Assembly (NCBI GenBank): GCA_037178625.1
Contig: CM074129.1
Coordinates: forward strand, 930,001-994,000
Direction of reading: 5' to 3'
Length of the DNA stretch: 64,000 bases
Source of the DNA: Skeletonema tropicum
Lineage: Eukaryota; Bacillariophyta; Thalassiosirophyceae; Thalassiosirales; Thalassiosiraceae
A model generated the notes under the pieces. That model saw only the letters and a list, made by a program, of their open reading frames with translations. It ran no database searches and was not told the origin of the DNA. The position numbers and the translations under genes were made by a program. This document shows positions 10,047-21,989 of this stretch, piece after piece. Position 1 is the stretch's first letter. The number at the start of each line of letters is the position of its first letter.

Positions 10047-13000
10047 TTCCGGTCCAGTATATGGCACTGTCCGACGGGTATGCTTGATCTTTGGAGCCAA
10101 GTGTTTTGCCTCTGCTGGTAGCCACGTACATTGTTCCAAGAAACTTGCTAATCTCCCACAACTCATCTGCTGGATCTATTATCATGCGGTTCCAGCGGTC
10201 TCCTTTGTCGAATCCAGCTTCGAGTCCTTGACAGCGGTGGATGGTGATGGCGTAGGCAATTTGCAATGGCATGAATAATGCGGTGCAGCATCCTCTGTTG
10301 CAAATCTGCTCGTAGGGTGGGATTGGCACGTGCTGTGCGCAATAAGTTGGGGTAGGATGCATTTGTATCAGTATGAAATGAGTTAGTAGTGTTTTCGCAG
10401 AGAGTGGCAATTGTCTTGTGTCTTTCGTGTGTCAACTTTTACTCACCGTTGGGTTGTTCTTGTCCCATGGGTCCTCGCCTGGTGGTGGTTTGTATGTAGG
10501 GAAATCCACAACAATGTACTTCGGTAGGCTAACCTCACCTTTACCGTTTGGTCCAACGGAGCGATCCTTATCGTAAACGATCTCGACAACTACCCCAATA
10601 GCTGAGACGTACAATCCTGAGTTGGGATCGATGTTGGCTGACTCCAAGCAAACATGTGCACCTACGCACACATCAAAGGTGTAGAATAGCCTCCTGCCGT
10701 AAAAGTGCGACTGGTATGCTGTGTTATTGCCCGCCATCCTGCTGCTGAATTGACACCTGAGCCTAGCTATTGGTACTTTCAGTCGTTCGTGTGTTTTGAT
10801 CAGCATGTCTACATTTTTCTGGGACATATCGTCCCGTTTCGCGTATACCCACAACGTCTTTGGGTCATTTTCTACCTCTTCCCTCAGTTTTGGATGATAT
10901 TTTCCGAGTTCGTCTATGTGTAGTTTGATCAGGCGCTTTGCATCCTCATCAGTCTGGTTCCCCACTCTCATCCTGTTCATGAGATCGCTATCCTCCTTGT
11001 CTTTTGCTCTAAAATTCTTCGTCAACATGAAGACCACATCCGTCATCATCTCAGTCAAGATTTTGCTACCCTCGTAATCGCATATTTGATTGTTTTTACT
11101 CTTTCCTGTCATTGTTTTTGGCCTATCGTTGTTGTGGTATTCGTGGTAGCCGTTTATTGCTCCCCCCTTGTTGGACGGTGGCAGCTGGTAGTCGTCACCG
11201 AAGAACAACACAACCGGGACACCGCCCCACCTCTCCCGTTTATTGTGCCCATTAAATGCGCAATCTCTCACATGCTCCTCTGCACCGAATGTTACGTGTG
11301 AGCCCAACATGCTTCTTTCATCGACCATCAGTACGAGCAGCTCTTTCAGTTTATTGCACATTTCTTCTCTTCTTTTTGCGTCCAATGATTTGTAAGGTAC
11401 CTGTACGTTAATTCCCAGAAGTGAGTGCAACGTGCACCCTTTGACGTTGTACGCTGCGCTGCCTGAAGGAGCAGCAACCTGGACTGTCTTGTTCGAATCG
11501 GTCAGCTTCCTGATGATGGAAATGATGGTGTTAATTACCAGCGATTTCCCGCACCCACCCATTCCTGTAATTGTTGCTCGTAGCGGCTTGTAATCCTCGT
11601 CATTATCAAGGAATTTCACCACAGTATCGACAGTGGCGAGTACGATCATCGCCTGTTCCTCGGACAGTTCCTCGATGTTGTAACTTGATCCGTCAGATTT
11701 CGTGGGTATTGTTGCGCCTGAATGATCGTCCATCATGGCTCTGGCACGTTGCTCTCTGAGTTTGACTGTGTACTCCTCCCCTGGTATTGTTACGTCTCTT
11801 TCTCCATCAAACGAGCTCTTCGACCAATCGTGATTCAATCCTACGTCGATTTTCTTGCCCCCCAAAAGTAACTCATCCACTTTCCTATCAGAGAGTTGGG
11901 TCGAGTGCAAATGATTCAGGTGTTGATCTACCTCGTCATCGTCGAGCTCGTCAATGTTGACATCTGCTTGAATTGTCCCTTTTCTTGCCACACATTCGAT
12001 CCTTTTTTCTTGCGCGTATCTAACAGCTCTCTGGTATTCGGTCCAAACACTTGTAGGGACCTGTCTTTTCTGCAGCATCAACTTGAATGTATTGATTGTT
12101 CTCTGTCTGTCGCGTAAATTAAGTGGTTTGTCGAAGCTCCATGGCTTGTGAAGTAACAACATTCCTCTTGCATAATCGTAGTCCACCGGGTAACGTGGTC
12201 TGCAATTGAGTCCTTTGGCGATGAGTATCCTGTTCATGCGTCTATTGCTGTCAGGGTCTATCATGAACTTTTTCCTACACCACTCCTTGTAAAAGTACTG
12301 ATCCAAGGTCAGTTTGCTGTACTTTTCCTCCCTGCTTGCATAGCTATAGACCAAGTCGTTTGGCTTAGGGTCGGATGATTTTCGTAGCTTCAGACAATTC
12401 TGAACCGACACGTAAGTGATCACATCTGAACAGAGTGTTAAACTCAGCCTATCAATCTCGTGCACCGCCTCTTGTATGCTGATGAGCCTTTTGCTTGTCA
12501 TCCAGTTCAGTGACATTTTCACCAATGTTTGGACACCACTTATATCCTCGGAGCTTTTGCTGGGAGGTGAGAATTAATAGTGGCGGTAGGTTGTGTTAGC
12601 AGTGGGGTTAACAGTGTTCGATTGTTTCAATTTGCAAAATTGTGCACTGCACAGTTTTACCAAAGTCGATGGCGGAATACAGTGAGGTTACCCAGCGTAA
12701 GATTTTGTTTCAATTTGCAAAATTGTGCACCGCACAGTTTTACCAAAGAAGATGGCGGAATACACAACTGCACTGAATTCAGTGTGAGAGACAACTTTCA
12801 TCTTCAGAGCACACTTACCTTTGCACAATGTTCTGCACTGCTTCTTTCTCCTTCTTGGACGTGTGGTTCTTCTTGCTGGCGTATGCTACGACATATTTGC
12901 AAACGTTCTCAATCTCGCTGACATCGGGTTTGTCTGGATGTGACCTATAAACCAGTAGCTGGATATCTATGTTTGCCCTCCAGGTTTGCAACAGTGTCCT

Positions 13001-15468
13001 ACTGTGCTGACATGACTTTCGCGACTTTGTACGGCGTAGTTGGAAGTGTTCCACTCCCTTTTGATCTGTTACTATCACCGATACTTTGCTGAGTGGTTTC
13101 CCATCTGTATCACACTTGCCGTACTCTGTCTCCGTACCGTACCCAAACCTACACTCACGACGTTCGCATTTCGTATTTGTACCAAGGCAATACACATTGC
13201 AGTGGTGCACCATGCACTCCTGGCACAGCATTCGGGCGTCCTCTCCCTTATGCACGCTTTCGCAGAACCGATGCATTAGCGGATTTGTTGAGTCGGGAGA
13301 TCTGTCCGACACGTGGTTCTCATTCACTTCGACGTCGGCTGTCATGTCGAGCACATTTGTCGCGTATGTTTCCAGCACTTTGGCCTTTTCCTCTTCCGTG
13401 TCTGCTCGATAGAAGTCATTCAGATATGCCTTGTCCTTGGAAATGCCCAACAAGTGCAGATGTATCTGACCCCTTCCTGGCGCAAATTCGACTCTTGCCC
13501 AGTAATGCTCGATACCAAGCGCGTCCTTCGCAACTGTGTCGAGAAAGACTTTCGACCTCTTCATGAAAAAATCATTGACATACACTGTGAATCTCTTGAC
13601 TGATTTGGTCATGGCCTTGAAGTCGTTTTTCTGCAGCAATTCGACCTGTTTGAGATTTTGTGCAGTTCGCTCAAGGCTGATCATCAGACGACGTAGATCC
13701 GGCCACCAGTTTTCGGCACAAGATAACGTGATGAAATGGGTAGGCGGACCGTGTCCACGTGAAATATGGAAGTCAATCCACGATTCTAGCTCGTCCTGCT
13801 TCCCCCTCCAGAAACTGTCTGATCCACGTATACCCCTAGCGATGTATCGCAACTTGTTAATATAGCTCATATCACCCTGCCTCAACTGCTGCTGCAACTC
13901 CTCCACAGTTGGTGGCATTCTCACACTCGCACCAAGGAAGTTCTTGTCTTTGTAAAAGAAATTGCCCTGGGTATTGTTCGTATGACGCTGCAGCATGTTG
14001 AAGACGTACAGGCAAAACATCTGATCGTTAATGAATCTTCCATCTTGGTACCGTATCAAGTGAGTGGCCCAGCTACGGATATCTTTGACTTTCCCACGTC
14101 TGAGATCGTACACGTCTCCAATACCGCCAGGGAAGAGCCAAGGGAATGCATTCACGAACACTTGTCCCGTCGAATCAAACTCACTGTTGATGGTTTCGAT
14201 TGGTTGACATGGATTGTCGTTGGCATAATGTTGCAAGTACAAGATAAAGATGCTGGTTTAGCTAAATCGAGTGGTAATTTGAACACAATCGAATCATTCA
14301 ATGGCAAAGAATACACTCACTTTATTGGCGCATTGTGGTCGATGGGAGGGAAGTTGAGGACCTTTTCCTTCTGATTCGTTGCATTGGCTATAACTTTAAA
14401 TTCCTTCACGATTTTGGCCTGTTTCGAGTTCGGTAAGGTATTGTTGTAGTTCGGGTGTACTGTCTCCATTTCAAACTCGTCTTCGTTGTTCTTGTCCTCT
14501 GGTGTACCTGTCTGATTGCCAGACAGTGTTTCTGCGGCGTCAGCCACGGCATCTCGTCTGCTGGGCTTTGTGTTCAGAGTGTATTTCTTCGCGACGTCAT
14601 ACAATGATCCATTCTTGATCCAATCTAGATTGGTTTCCTTAATTGTGATTCCATGATATCCACTGTGATTAAGTTTGAGCCACTTGAGAGCCGCTATTAC
14701 TTTCCTCTTGTTCACTTTGTAATGACGGCTGATAGATTCCCCCGTCACGCGGTTGCTGATATGCCGCACAAATGTTACCATACTCGTCTCAGTCTGTGGC
14801 AATTCCATGCACATGTTATTTATATCCTGAGGAAAGCACACGCAATGACCGTTAATGCCATAGATACCATCCTTGATGTGCATCGACGGAATCATGGGCG
14901 AACACCTCCGAATCAGGAGCTTCTCTGACATAGTCAGATCTTTCAGCTCACTGGGTATGTCGTATCTTACCACGGGATTGCCATTTTCGTCAATCTTCAT
15001 AACTCCTTCGCTGTCCCGCTCGTACCAGACTGGGTGGAAGTTGTTCTTCAAGAAATAGTCCGATTCTTTATGTTTCTTCGTTCTGCAAGTGGAGCAGATG
15101 ACCTCCTCGCATCGTGTGGCACTCTCCTTGACTTTCTCCGAAAATTCGAGCCTGTTCTCGCGGCAGACACTGCAAGTTTGCAGCTGCAGCGTCTTCATTT
15201 TATATTCGAATTTCAACATCTCCTCGATAGTCTGCCCTCGATCGATTCGTTTTCTTTGGGAACGGCCGTGTTCGCCGTAACAGGGATTGTCCATGAAGGT
15301 GATGTCAAATTTGATGGCGATTGTGACTCCATTCGTCTTAATCCGGTTGTTCACAGCGTCCTTCAAAGACTTAATTGACTTGTTGAACTCATCCTTCGTG
15401 GGAAGCTGCAAATGGCTCCTTTTCGTAGAATTTGTCAACGATTGCACGTAATTTAGCGTTATGTACAT
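9721..15468 (-). CDS. Helitron RepHel: HUH-Y2 replication initiator fused to PIF1-type helicase
   Basis: Four exons: 14321-15468, 12819-14252, 10447-12559 and 9721-10332. Phases are 2, 2 and 0, and the total is 1769 codons with stop. Introns are 14253-14320, 12560-12818 and 10333-10446, all GT-AG. The last one contains a CTAAC branch-like site. Exon 1 carries a Cys-pair zinc region near residue 100 and a DUF6570-like segment. Exon 2 has the Rep motifs: HFITLS near 550, the HUH box QIHLHLLG near 640 and the tyrosine pair CKYVVAYASK near 835. Exons 3-4 have Walker A GMGGCGKS near 1190, Walker B VDERS, GDDYQLPP, AITIHRCQGLE and YVATSRG. Such proteins nick, unwind and rejoin the element in rolling-circle transposition. 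All catalytic motifs and the frame are intact, so the copy may be active. The first intron junction is inferred from phase. Confidence 0.92.
12634..12660. repeat. 27-bp palindrome in RepHel intron 2 (copy a)
   Basis: Half-sites GCAAAATTGTGCA and TGCACAGTTTTAC around one central base. It lies inside intron 12560-12818, in a roughly 55-bp direct repeat shared with copy b. Confidence 0.9.
12717..12743. repeat. 27-bp palindrome in RepHel intron 2 (copy b)
   Basis: Second copy in the same intron, one base different from copy a. The flanking bases (TTTCAATTT before, CCAAAG and GATGGCGGAATACA after) are also repeated, so this is a local duplication. Confidence 0.9.
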
Positions 15469-15533
15469 ACATCTTGTTCACCGCTTCGGAGAAAATAAAA
15501 GAGAGAGGACGTCGTGTGGTCAACAAATACCAG
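15469..15533 (-). other. Spacer upstream of RepHel
   Basis: Short spacer holding the presumed RepHel 5' leader. Just beyond it, at 15571-15599, is a 9-bp perfect stem (AGCCTCTTA and its complement) with an 11-base loop. Confidence 0.4.
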
Positions 15534-16340
15534 TCATTGGGTGATCGGAGTAAGTGTGTTCGCAGGACAGCTTAAGCCTCTTAGAAGTACTTGTAAGAGG
15601 CTGCGACACTCACACTTACATCCGATGGGCCAAGACGGCGTTTTGAGTAAATGACAGAGCTTCTCTTTTATTTTTATCAGCGGTGAACAAGTTCTTCTTC
15701 TTGTTCTTCTTCCTTTTTGGTTTGTACCTGCAGTTGGTTCTCCACTAGCATTGCTCTCGGCTGGACTGGTGGTGTCAGCAGTGGTAGCGGTCCCTCCACT
15801 ATTGATATCATTCTCTACCACTCCGTCTACCTCGTCGTCCTCATCAACCGTCTCGAATGGTGGAATGACTACCACCTTGTCGAGACCCTTCCACTTAGGC
15901 GAAGGATTGACCAGCCTCTTGTCTTCCATAGGTCGAACGATCTCGATGCGCTTTACCTGGTGGACCTTCCTAACTGAGCCATGTCCCATTCGATACTTGG
16001 AGAATTCTGTCAGAGGAGAGAGCCCCAATCGACACAATCTGACCCTTCATGGGTGCATCCTTCTTTGAACTGCGGTATTCTATGATATCTCCCAGCTGTA
16101 CGAATACATTCAAGTCGCTTGAGTCGGCATCCCCGTCATCGCGGGCGAGATTGCAATCCAGGTCGATGTAATTGTATGTCTTGTCGGTTCTGTAATGTAT
16201 CTGATCGAGGTCGCCTGCACAAAATGATGTCATTAGTAAAATGGAGCAGTGCACAATTTTACCAATAGTTGTGTACCATGTACAACATAGTTCAAAATAA
16301 ACTCACCTGTGGTATCAGCGGACAGGTCGTCGTCATCCAT
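15534..16340 (-). pseudogene. Unrecognised acidic accessory protein of the Helitron unit (one frame break)
   Basis: Starts at ATG 16340 with MDDDDLSADTTG. Exon 1 is 16307-16340, intron 16215-16306 (GTGAGT..GCAG), and exon 2 starts at 16214, with phase kept. The protein has a stretch around VQLGDIIEYRSSKKDAP, then a frame change near 16000-16037, then a basic part with RKVHQVKRIEIVRPMEDK and a Ser/Thr-rich acidic tail. The end is uncertain: the frame stops at 15534, but a GTAAGT donor at about 15618 could end the exon earlier. I do not recognise the family. The intron carries the 27-bp palindrome. Confidence 0.55.
16236..16262. repeat. 27-bp palindrome in intron of the acidic gene
   Basis: GTAAAATGGAGCA, one base, TGCACAATTTTAC. 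It lies inside intron 16215-16306. Confidence 0.9.
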
Positions 16341-16462
16341 CGTCCAATTGAGAGTAAGACGAATCGCTGTTGGACACATGATCGGATTTATCGCCAACTG
16401 AGTCATCGCTTGTCTGTGTCACGGGAGATATAATCTCCACATCATCGTCATCATCCTCATCA

Positions 16463-17456
16463 TCACTTTCGCCTCAAGCAGTCAATCAATGTATCTCGGT
16501 GATTTCGATACAGGCTGGTGATGTGTACTATGAGGTCATACATTTCGGTCCTCAATCTATTGATGTCGTCTGCGTTGTAATCAAACAAGTCATGACTGCT
16601 TATACAGCTGGCGAAATTGTCAGTGAAATCTTTATTCTTGACCTTCAAGTCAACCATCTGAACTAGATTGTAAGCGTAGCGACCATAACGTGTACGCCAC
16701 AGTCGTAGCCGTTCCCCTGGTCCATAACTGGTATAACACAAAAGAGCGTGAGATTGAGATAGTGAAACGACACAGTAACTGAAATTGATTGACTGATAGA
16801 CTTCGCTCACCTTCGGGAAAATGCAATTGGAACGACTTGTGTCTATGAGAGAAAGGCATCTCGAATCTATCTAGCGCATCATCATGATGCCTTCTCCACT
16901 CTGCGTTGAGAACGTTTCGAACAGCTTGCGCTATTTCCCTCCTTGTTGTGGAGAGTACCGCTCCCAAGTGAATCCAAGTGTATCATAGCTGTGACATCTT
17001 TGCTGTAGGTCGTATCCCCAAATCTTGCCTTTGGTCTGTTTTATCAGGTTTGGATTCAGTACCGCTACTAACGACCAATGACTGGCAAGGTGCACAGGAA
17101 ACATGACGATTTTCTTCTCGAAAATGTTGACATTCTTCAGGAACTTCTTCATCGTGTCACTGTACCCCTCGCTCAGGACCCCTGACAGGAGATACGTTGA
17201 ACAGATGTGCACAGAAGAAGCGTTGTCGCCAGGGCATCTGGGTGTTGATATTCCACTTGAACCAGAATTGCAGTACCGCGTCATTTAACCACTGTCCAGG
17301 TTTAAGCGTCGCCAGATCCATTCCGTGAACAATCAAATTCCTTTTCATACTGTCCCTGAGAGAGTTCTCGAAAAATGCGGCGGTAGTTTGATGCATCATC
17401 TTGCCCGATGAGTTTTGCCAGCCTGTGGGATAGGTCAGTCGAACATTTGTCTGCAA
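16463..17456 (-). pseudogene. Ulp1/C48-type SUMO protease-like gene, frame-broken
   Basis: Fragments in order match an Ulp1 domain: PGQWLNDAVLQFW; VNIFEKKIVMFPVHLASHW with the catalytic His; SYDTLGF with the catalytic Asp; and MDQGNGYDCGV with the Gln and catalytic Cys. The last piece is only readable after removing a GT-AG intron at 16728-16810 (83 bp, GTGAGC..CAG, phase 1). Frame changes are needed near 17190, near 16967 and just after the DCG motif, so the copy is probably dead or badly sequenced. All four active-site residues survive in the pieces. C48 proteases accompany some Helitrons, which fits the neighbourhood. Confidence 0.75.
16728..16810 (-). other. Intron in the Ulp1-like gene
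   Basis: Minus strand GTGAGC to CAG, 83 bp. Splicing restores the Gln-to-Cys active-site segment. No 27-bp palindrome in it. Confidence 0.7.
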
Positions 17457-18243
17457 GCAAGAGGCTGCTATTGCTCGTCTTGAAAGGTATCACGAAACAT
17501 TGTGATAATATGTCGACTGCCACTGGCAATGGTGTAAAGCTTTTCTGGGTCACCGATGATGCAGATGGTGGTTCAGCCGAGATCACATTCTGCTGTTGTC
17601 GTATGCCTGCACGAACCAAGTCATCACAGACTGTGCGCGCATTGGGACTCTTGACATCGTGCTGCTGAAGCGTAACAATGCTTGGATAACGCCACAACTA
17701 CAATGATTGTAGTTAGCAGCTCAGACGGTCCTCCCTTTCTTGCATTGAATTGTATCACCGACTCGCGGTGACCTTCCTGTAATTTGAGAGCGACGGATTG
17801 CTTTGCTCTTTAATTACCTTAATCAGTATTCCTTTATTACGTAGTTGCTTAACTCCAAGGACAGTCCGTAACCAGCTCGTCACGAAAAGTATGATGTGCG
17901 GCAAAGATATTACAGTCGCTTGGTAATTTGGTAAAATTGTGCAGTGGACAGATTTACAAATGTCAGTCAGTAAGTGATACCAAACCAAAGCAAATACGAA
18001 TCAAAGCGTACGACAACGTGATGGCAACACTCACTTGGCGTTGTCGTCGATTCACCTACATGTGACTCCTTCACCGGAGTGACAACTGCAAGTACAAGAA
18101 CGCAATTAAAAGAAAAAGGCGCTGATTAGTAAACGACGACGAAATTTCTTATTGTTAAAAAGAAATGCAGATATATCCCAATTCATGTATAGAATCCCAC
18201 CAATCCTCCCCACCCCATTCTACTCCCCAAACTCAGTGGCTAA
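17457..18243 (-). other. Probable 5' exons of the Ulp1-like gene, not resolved
   Basis: Minus-strand open stretches (17302-17697 and 17755-17988) and a GTGAGT donor at 18034 with a short open exon before it suggest a split 5' part. Acceptors such as TTGCTTGCAG near 17450 are visible, but no consistent chain of phases could be built. It holds one 27-bp palindrome. Confidence 0.35.
17931..17957. repeat. 27-bp palindrome upstream of the Ulp1-like gene
   Basis: GTAAAATTGTGCA, one base, TGGACAGATTTAC. It lies downstream of the GTGAGT donor at 18034, so it is probably intronic. Confidence 0.85.
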
Positions 18244-21200
18244 TCATTCCATGATAGTATCCTCAATAATTTCGTTCCAATCAGGAAAATTTCCACTCTT
18301 GAAGACATTTCTCCTCTCATTTTCAGTGACATCGTCAAACGACGAGTAACCAATAGATTGAAGGTGCGCTTTGATTCCGAAGTCGGTCAGGTACTTGTTC
18401 AAAGGTACTCCGTAAGTGACTGAATCAAACCCAGATTTCCAAGTATGTTGAAAGTCCGAAATAATGTCTTGCAAAAGCTCATTCCTGTCTTTGTATGGAA
18501 CGTTCTTTTTGGGGCGGTTCCTGAACTTGCCCTCAAGGAATCGATTGTACATCGTGTTGTTATTCTCTTCCATGACCTTCAAAGCAATGTACGCTGGTTT
18601 TTCTGCATCGCTCATCAATTGCTTCATTCTGTTCTCGATCTTTCGCAAGTGGGTCTCGATCGGAAAGCTGCCAGTAGGTACCATAAGCACTGTAATCAAC
18701 TTTGTCACTGGATAATTCGATGTAGTTTGTTTTCTCTTGAGAATGTTGTCGGTGGAGTAGTTTTGTTCCTTAATGAAGGTTTCCGTGAAACATTCGTACC
18801 AGTTAGGCACCGTGTCTCCAGCACTGGATACATTGTTCCAGTAAGTCAGTAGAATCGATCTGACATGCTCACCCTTCAGGTACCAGGCCCTACGCCCCAT
18901 CTCCGTAAAGAAGATAATATAGACTTGTTTACTGGACTTGTTGTGTGTGATAGGACAAGACACTTCAACAGTAATCGGACTCAACGATGATTTCAGAGGA
19001 GAAGATGTACCAGTCGTGACAGAAGAAATATCCACGTTTTGCCATGCTCCACCGCCACCGCCACCGCCATTGTGACTATGATCACCTATAGTACTCTCGC
19101 TCCCCAATACCTCCATACCAGTCAAGCTTGTAGAACCGCCCGACTTGAACTCACCTTTCACTTCTTCAGCAGTAACCATCGACGAAGAAGTTGCAGGAGA
19201 CGATACAACATTGCTCTTCCCCTTTTCCAACAATTTGATCCTTTTCAACAGAGCAGCTTTTTCTTGAGCTAACCTGTCTTCAATGCTGCGTTTACACGGT
19301 TGAGAACCATGGTCGAGCAAGGATGTGGGCTTCCCAACCACCTTCTTCCTCACAGGAGTGGTAAAAAGAGACCTAGCAGTACTAGCATCACTGACTTCTT
19401 CAATTACTTCGCTTGTAGCTTTGGTCAACTGGATAGAACCCCGCTTCTGCTCAGCGGTAAGACTACCACTCAGTTTCTTATACGGATTCTGCACAGGTTG
19501 AACTTTGCTTACACGAAACGCAGAGACCCCAACAATGCAATCGTTACCTGAATCATGATCTTGATAAAGTAGACGAAACACAAGATTTCTGTCATCAATC
19601 GCCACACCCGTCATGTTGTTTGCCCCCCAATCAGGTAAATTAATGACTGTAAAACTTTTCGCAGACCAGTCTTTGTGAGGGGGTATTGCAATCGCCACTC
19701 TAACTTGGCAACGCACACAGATTGCGCTCAACAGAGATTTGTACCAATCAATTGAATGAGCGAGCGATCTCTTAAAATGAGTCTCTTCTTTCAACCACTC
19801 TGCGACAACTTTTTTGCTGCCTTCAGCGTAGACCTCGTTATTACAAAAGTCATCCAACTGACTAGCACACCATTTCAAGAATAACTCGTAAGTAAAACAT
19901 TGCATCGGATGGTTCGTCTCTTGAAAAAAGGCAAGTAAACTTCTTGCAATTGATGAAGGTAGGCCGAACTTATCACCTGGGTCAGACACTTCCAACTCAT
20001 TCCAATTATTTGTCTCCTTCAACAGCTGGAATACTGATGATACAAAGCCATCATCCCTCACAACATCAATTTCATCACTGCTGCGGTCCGATGAATTATT
20101 TTGCTTTGATTGCTCGTCAGTACCACTGATATCATCGAATTGATCATCATCGTCATGACCATCTAGACCATCATCATCGGAAGTGGTCAAATCCAAATCC
20201 CTCTCGATATAAACGGACACACCAGCAACATTGTCACCACCATCACCGAGGCGACAATCAGTAATAGTGCGGTCAATGAGTAGCCTGAAATAGACTTTTC
20301 TTGGGCACTTTAGCCCGCCTGGAGCGAAGGAAACAATCCTCGTTTCACCGCTTTCTCCATGGCATCCATCAGGTGGCAGCAGCACACAAATTTCAAGACA
20401 CATGATTGTGCTCAATACATCGAGCAATGTGAAATACCAGTCAATCGAGCGATGTACTTTGTTGTATGAGTATTCGCATTCATAAATGAATTCGTCCATC
20501 ACTCTTTTGATACGAGGATAGAAGGGTTCATTCGCAGCCATATACATGACATCAGCGACGAACGGCAGCAGTTTCTCCTCTGTGTTGAGAGCCACGTTAT
20601 CAACTACACAAGCGAGTGCGTGGAGGATACTAAAAGTGTTCCTCGGTACCAACTTGTCACCGGTCGGCCTCTGAACATGATCCGCACCAGCTGTAATGAT
20701 TTGTTTCAATCGCATCTTCTTTGCTAATTTCGACATTGCCAAATTGTCAACATCGTCCGTAACAGAAAAAGTTTCTTGATACTCATTTACAACGAGTTTC
20801 CTGAGTCGTTGTACACTATCAGCAATATCACCTCTTGCAATCAAATCAACAGTATCAACGAAGTCATTAGGATTGCCATTCGACTTAGACGAGGGAGGAG
20901 CAGTCTCAGTGACGTTCGATGGAGAGGAATGTGCCTTCGCTCGCGTCAAACTCTTGAAAACTTTGTTGTCAGGGGAGAGGTAATGGTGGTAAATAGTTCC
21001 GCGGGATTTGCCGCCCTTACGCTTGATACTCTTCCTTTTCCATCCATCCGAGAGATCTGAATGGGTGTAATCAACCCACTCATTCTCGCTATGTAGAAGG
21101 CAGTTGCATTTATTTATTAGGTAAAATTGTTCAGTGATCGATTATACTAAAATGATTCAATAAGCAAGCGATACTTAGTGCGGCAGTGCACATGCACACA

Positions 21201-21989
21201 AAATAAACTCACATGATAGTTGAATCAGGAGAGGCCTTCTCTCGGACAGGTACCGGTTTAGACTTTTTCGTGACAGCACCTTTCTCGGACAAATCCGGTT
21301 CATCATCATCTTGAACAGGTTGATCACGGGAGCCCGAATGAGTTTTGTCTTCAAGTACAAGTTTCCCGTTCTCATCACTGGTGTGAAGTTGAAGGTTGAA
21401 AAAAAAACTTGTAAGTAAAAAGGAAAGACAGAATTTGTAAAACGGTACAATGAACAAAAATACCAAAATCATTGAACCACACGAAGGTTAACCTTCTCTC
21501 TTACCAAAAATGCTCACAATTTGAAGTGTACGGCGCTTGGCTTGTACCTCCTTTCTGAGCAATAGCGGCAAACATTAAGAAGTTGACCGCTGCAGACACC
21601 AGATCATCTTTGTCAGTAGAATCAGTCTTACCAACTGGGACATTCGGGTAATGTTCAGACAGTTCATTCAGGATGTACTTGATTGACCCGACTTCAAAGA
21701 CGGAAAGAGCAGAAAAGAGCAGTTGTTCCTTCTCCAACTTGGCAACGTCAAACCCATCGCCTAATGCAACAGACGCTAGCAGCGAGAAGATACGATCGTC
21801 GGTACGCACCAAACGCCAATTGATGTCTGTTACGCTCAATGCAATGACAGGAGCCGACGGTTTAGCGGCAGTCTTGACCCCTGACGAAGTAAGACGTGCA
21901 TCGACATTGCTCCGATTCCGCACGGCACGGAAGCCCTTACCATTACTACCAACGGTGGATATAACTGGATTTGTGTTGCCAAACTTCAT
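18244..21989 (-). CDS. MBD-like multidomain accessory protein of the Helitron unit (1164 aa)
   Basis: Exons 21505-21989, 21213-21377 and 18244-21088 join with phases 2 and 2 to exactly 1165 codons including stop. Starts at ATG 21989. Residues about 218-265 resemble a methyl-CpG-binding domain: LSDGWKRK, then KRKGGKSRG, then YLSPDNKVFKS. The Asp and second Arg that contact methyl-CpG in animal MBDs are replaced (by Tyr and Lys), so methyl reading is uncertain. Two copies of an unnamed module follow, each with a SIDWY box (near 431 and 662), an alternating hydrophobic block and a VGVSxxxV-type end, separated by an Asp/Ser-rich linker. A charged helix near 817-842 could form a coiled coil. The C-terminal 300 residues look folded but are unrecognised. 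Both introns carry the 27-bp palindrome, tying the gene to the unit. Confidence 0.8.
21121..21147. repeat. 27-bp palindrome in MBD-gene intron 2
   Basis: GTAAAATTGTTCA, one base, TGATCGATTATAC. Inside intron 21089-21212. Confidence 0.85.
21437..21463. repeat. 27-bp palindrome in MBD-gene intron 1 (diverged)
   Basis: GTAAAACGGTACA, one base, TGAACAAAAATAC. Inside intron 21378-21504. It has the same length and ends as the others but a weaker match. Confidence 0.65.

Noticed and set aside
9721..12525. Stand-alone host PIF1 helicase gene
   Set aside because: Splice signals and phases join it to the Rep exons, and motifs V and VI are in the last exon; the fusion is the standard RepHel layout.
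12541..12814. Intergenic promoter between Rep and helicase genes
   Set aside because: GTAAGT at 12818 and CCCAG at 12560 with matching phase show it is an intron.
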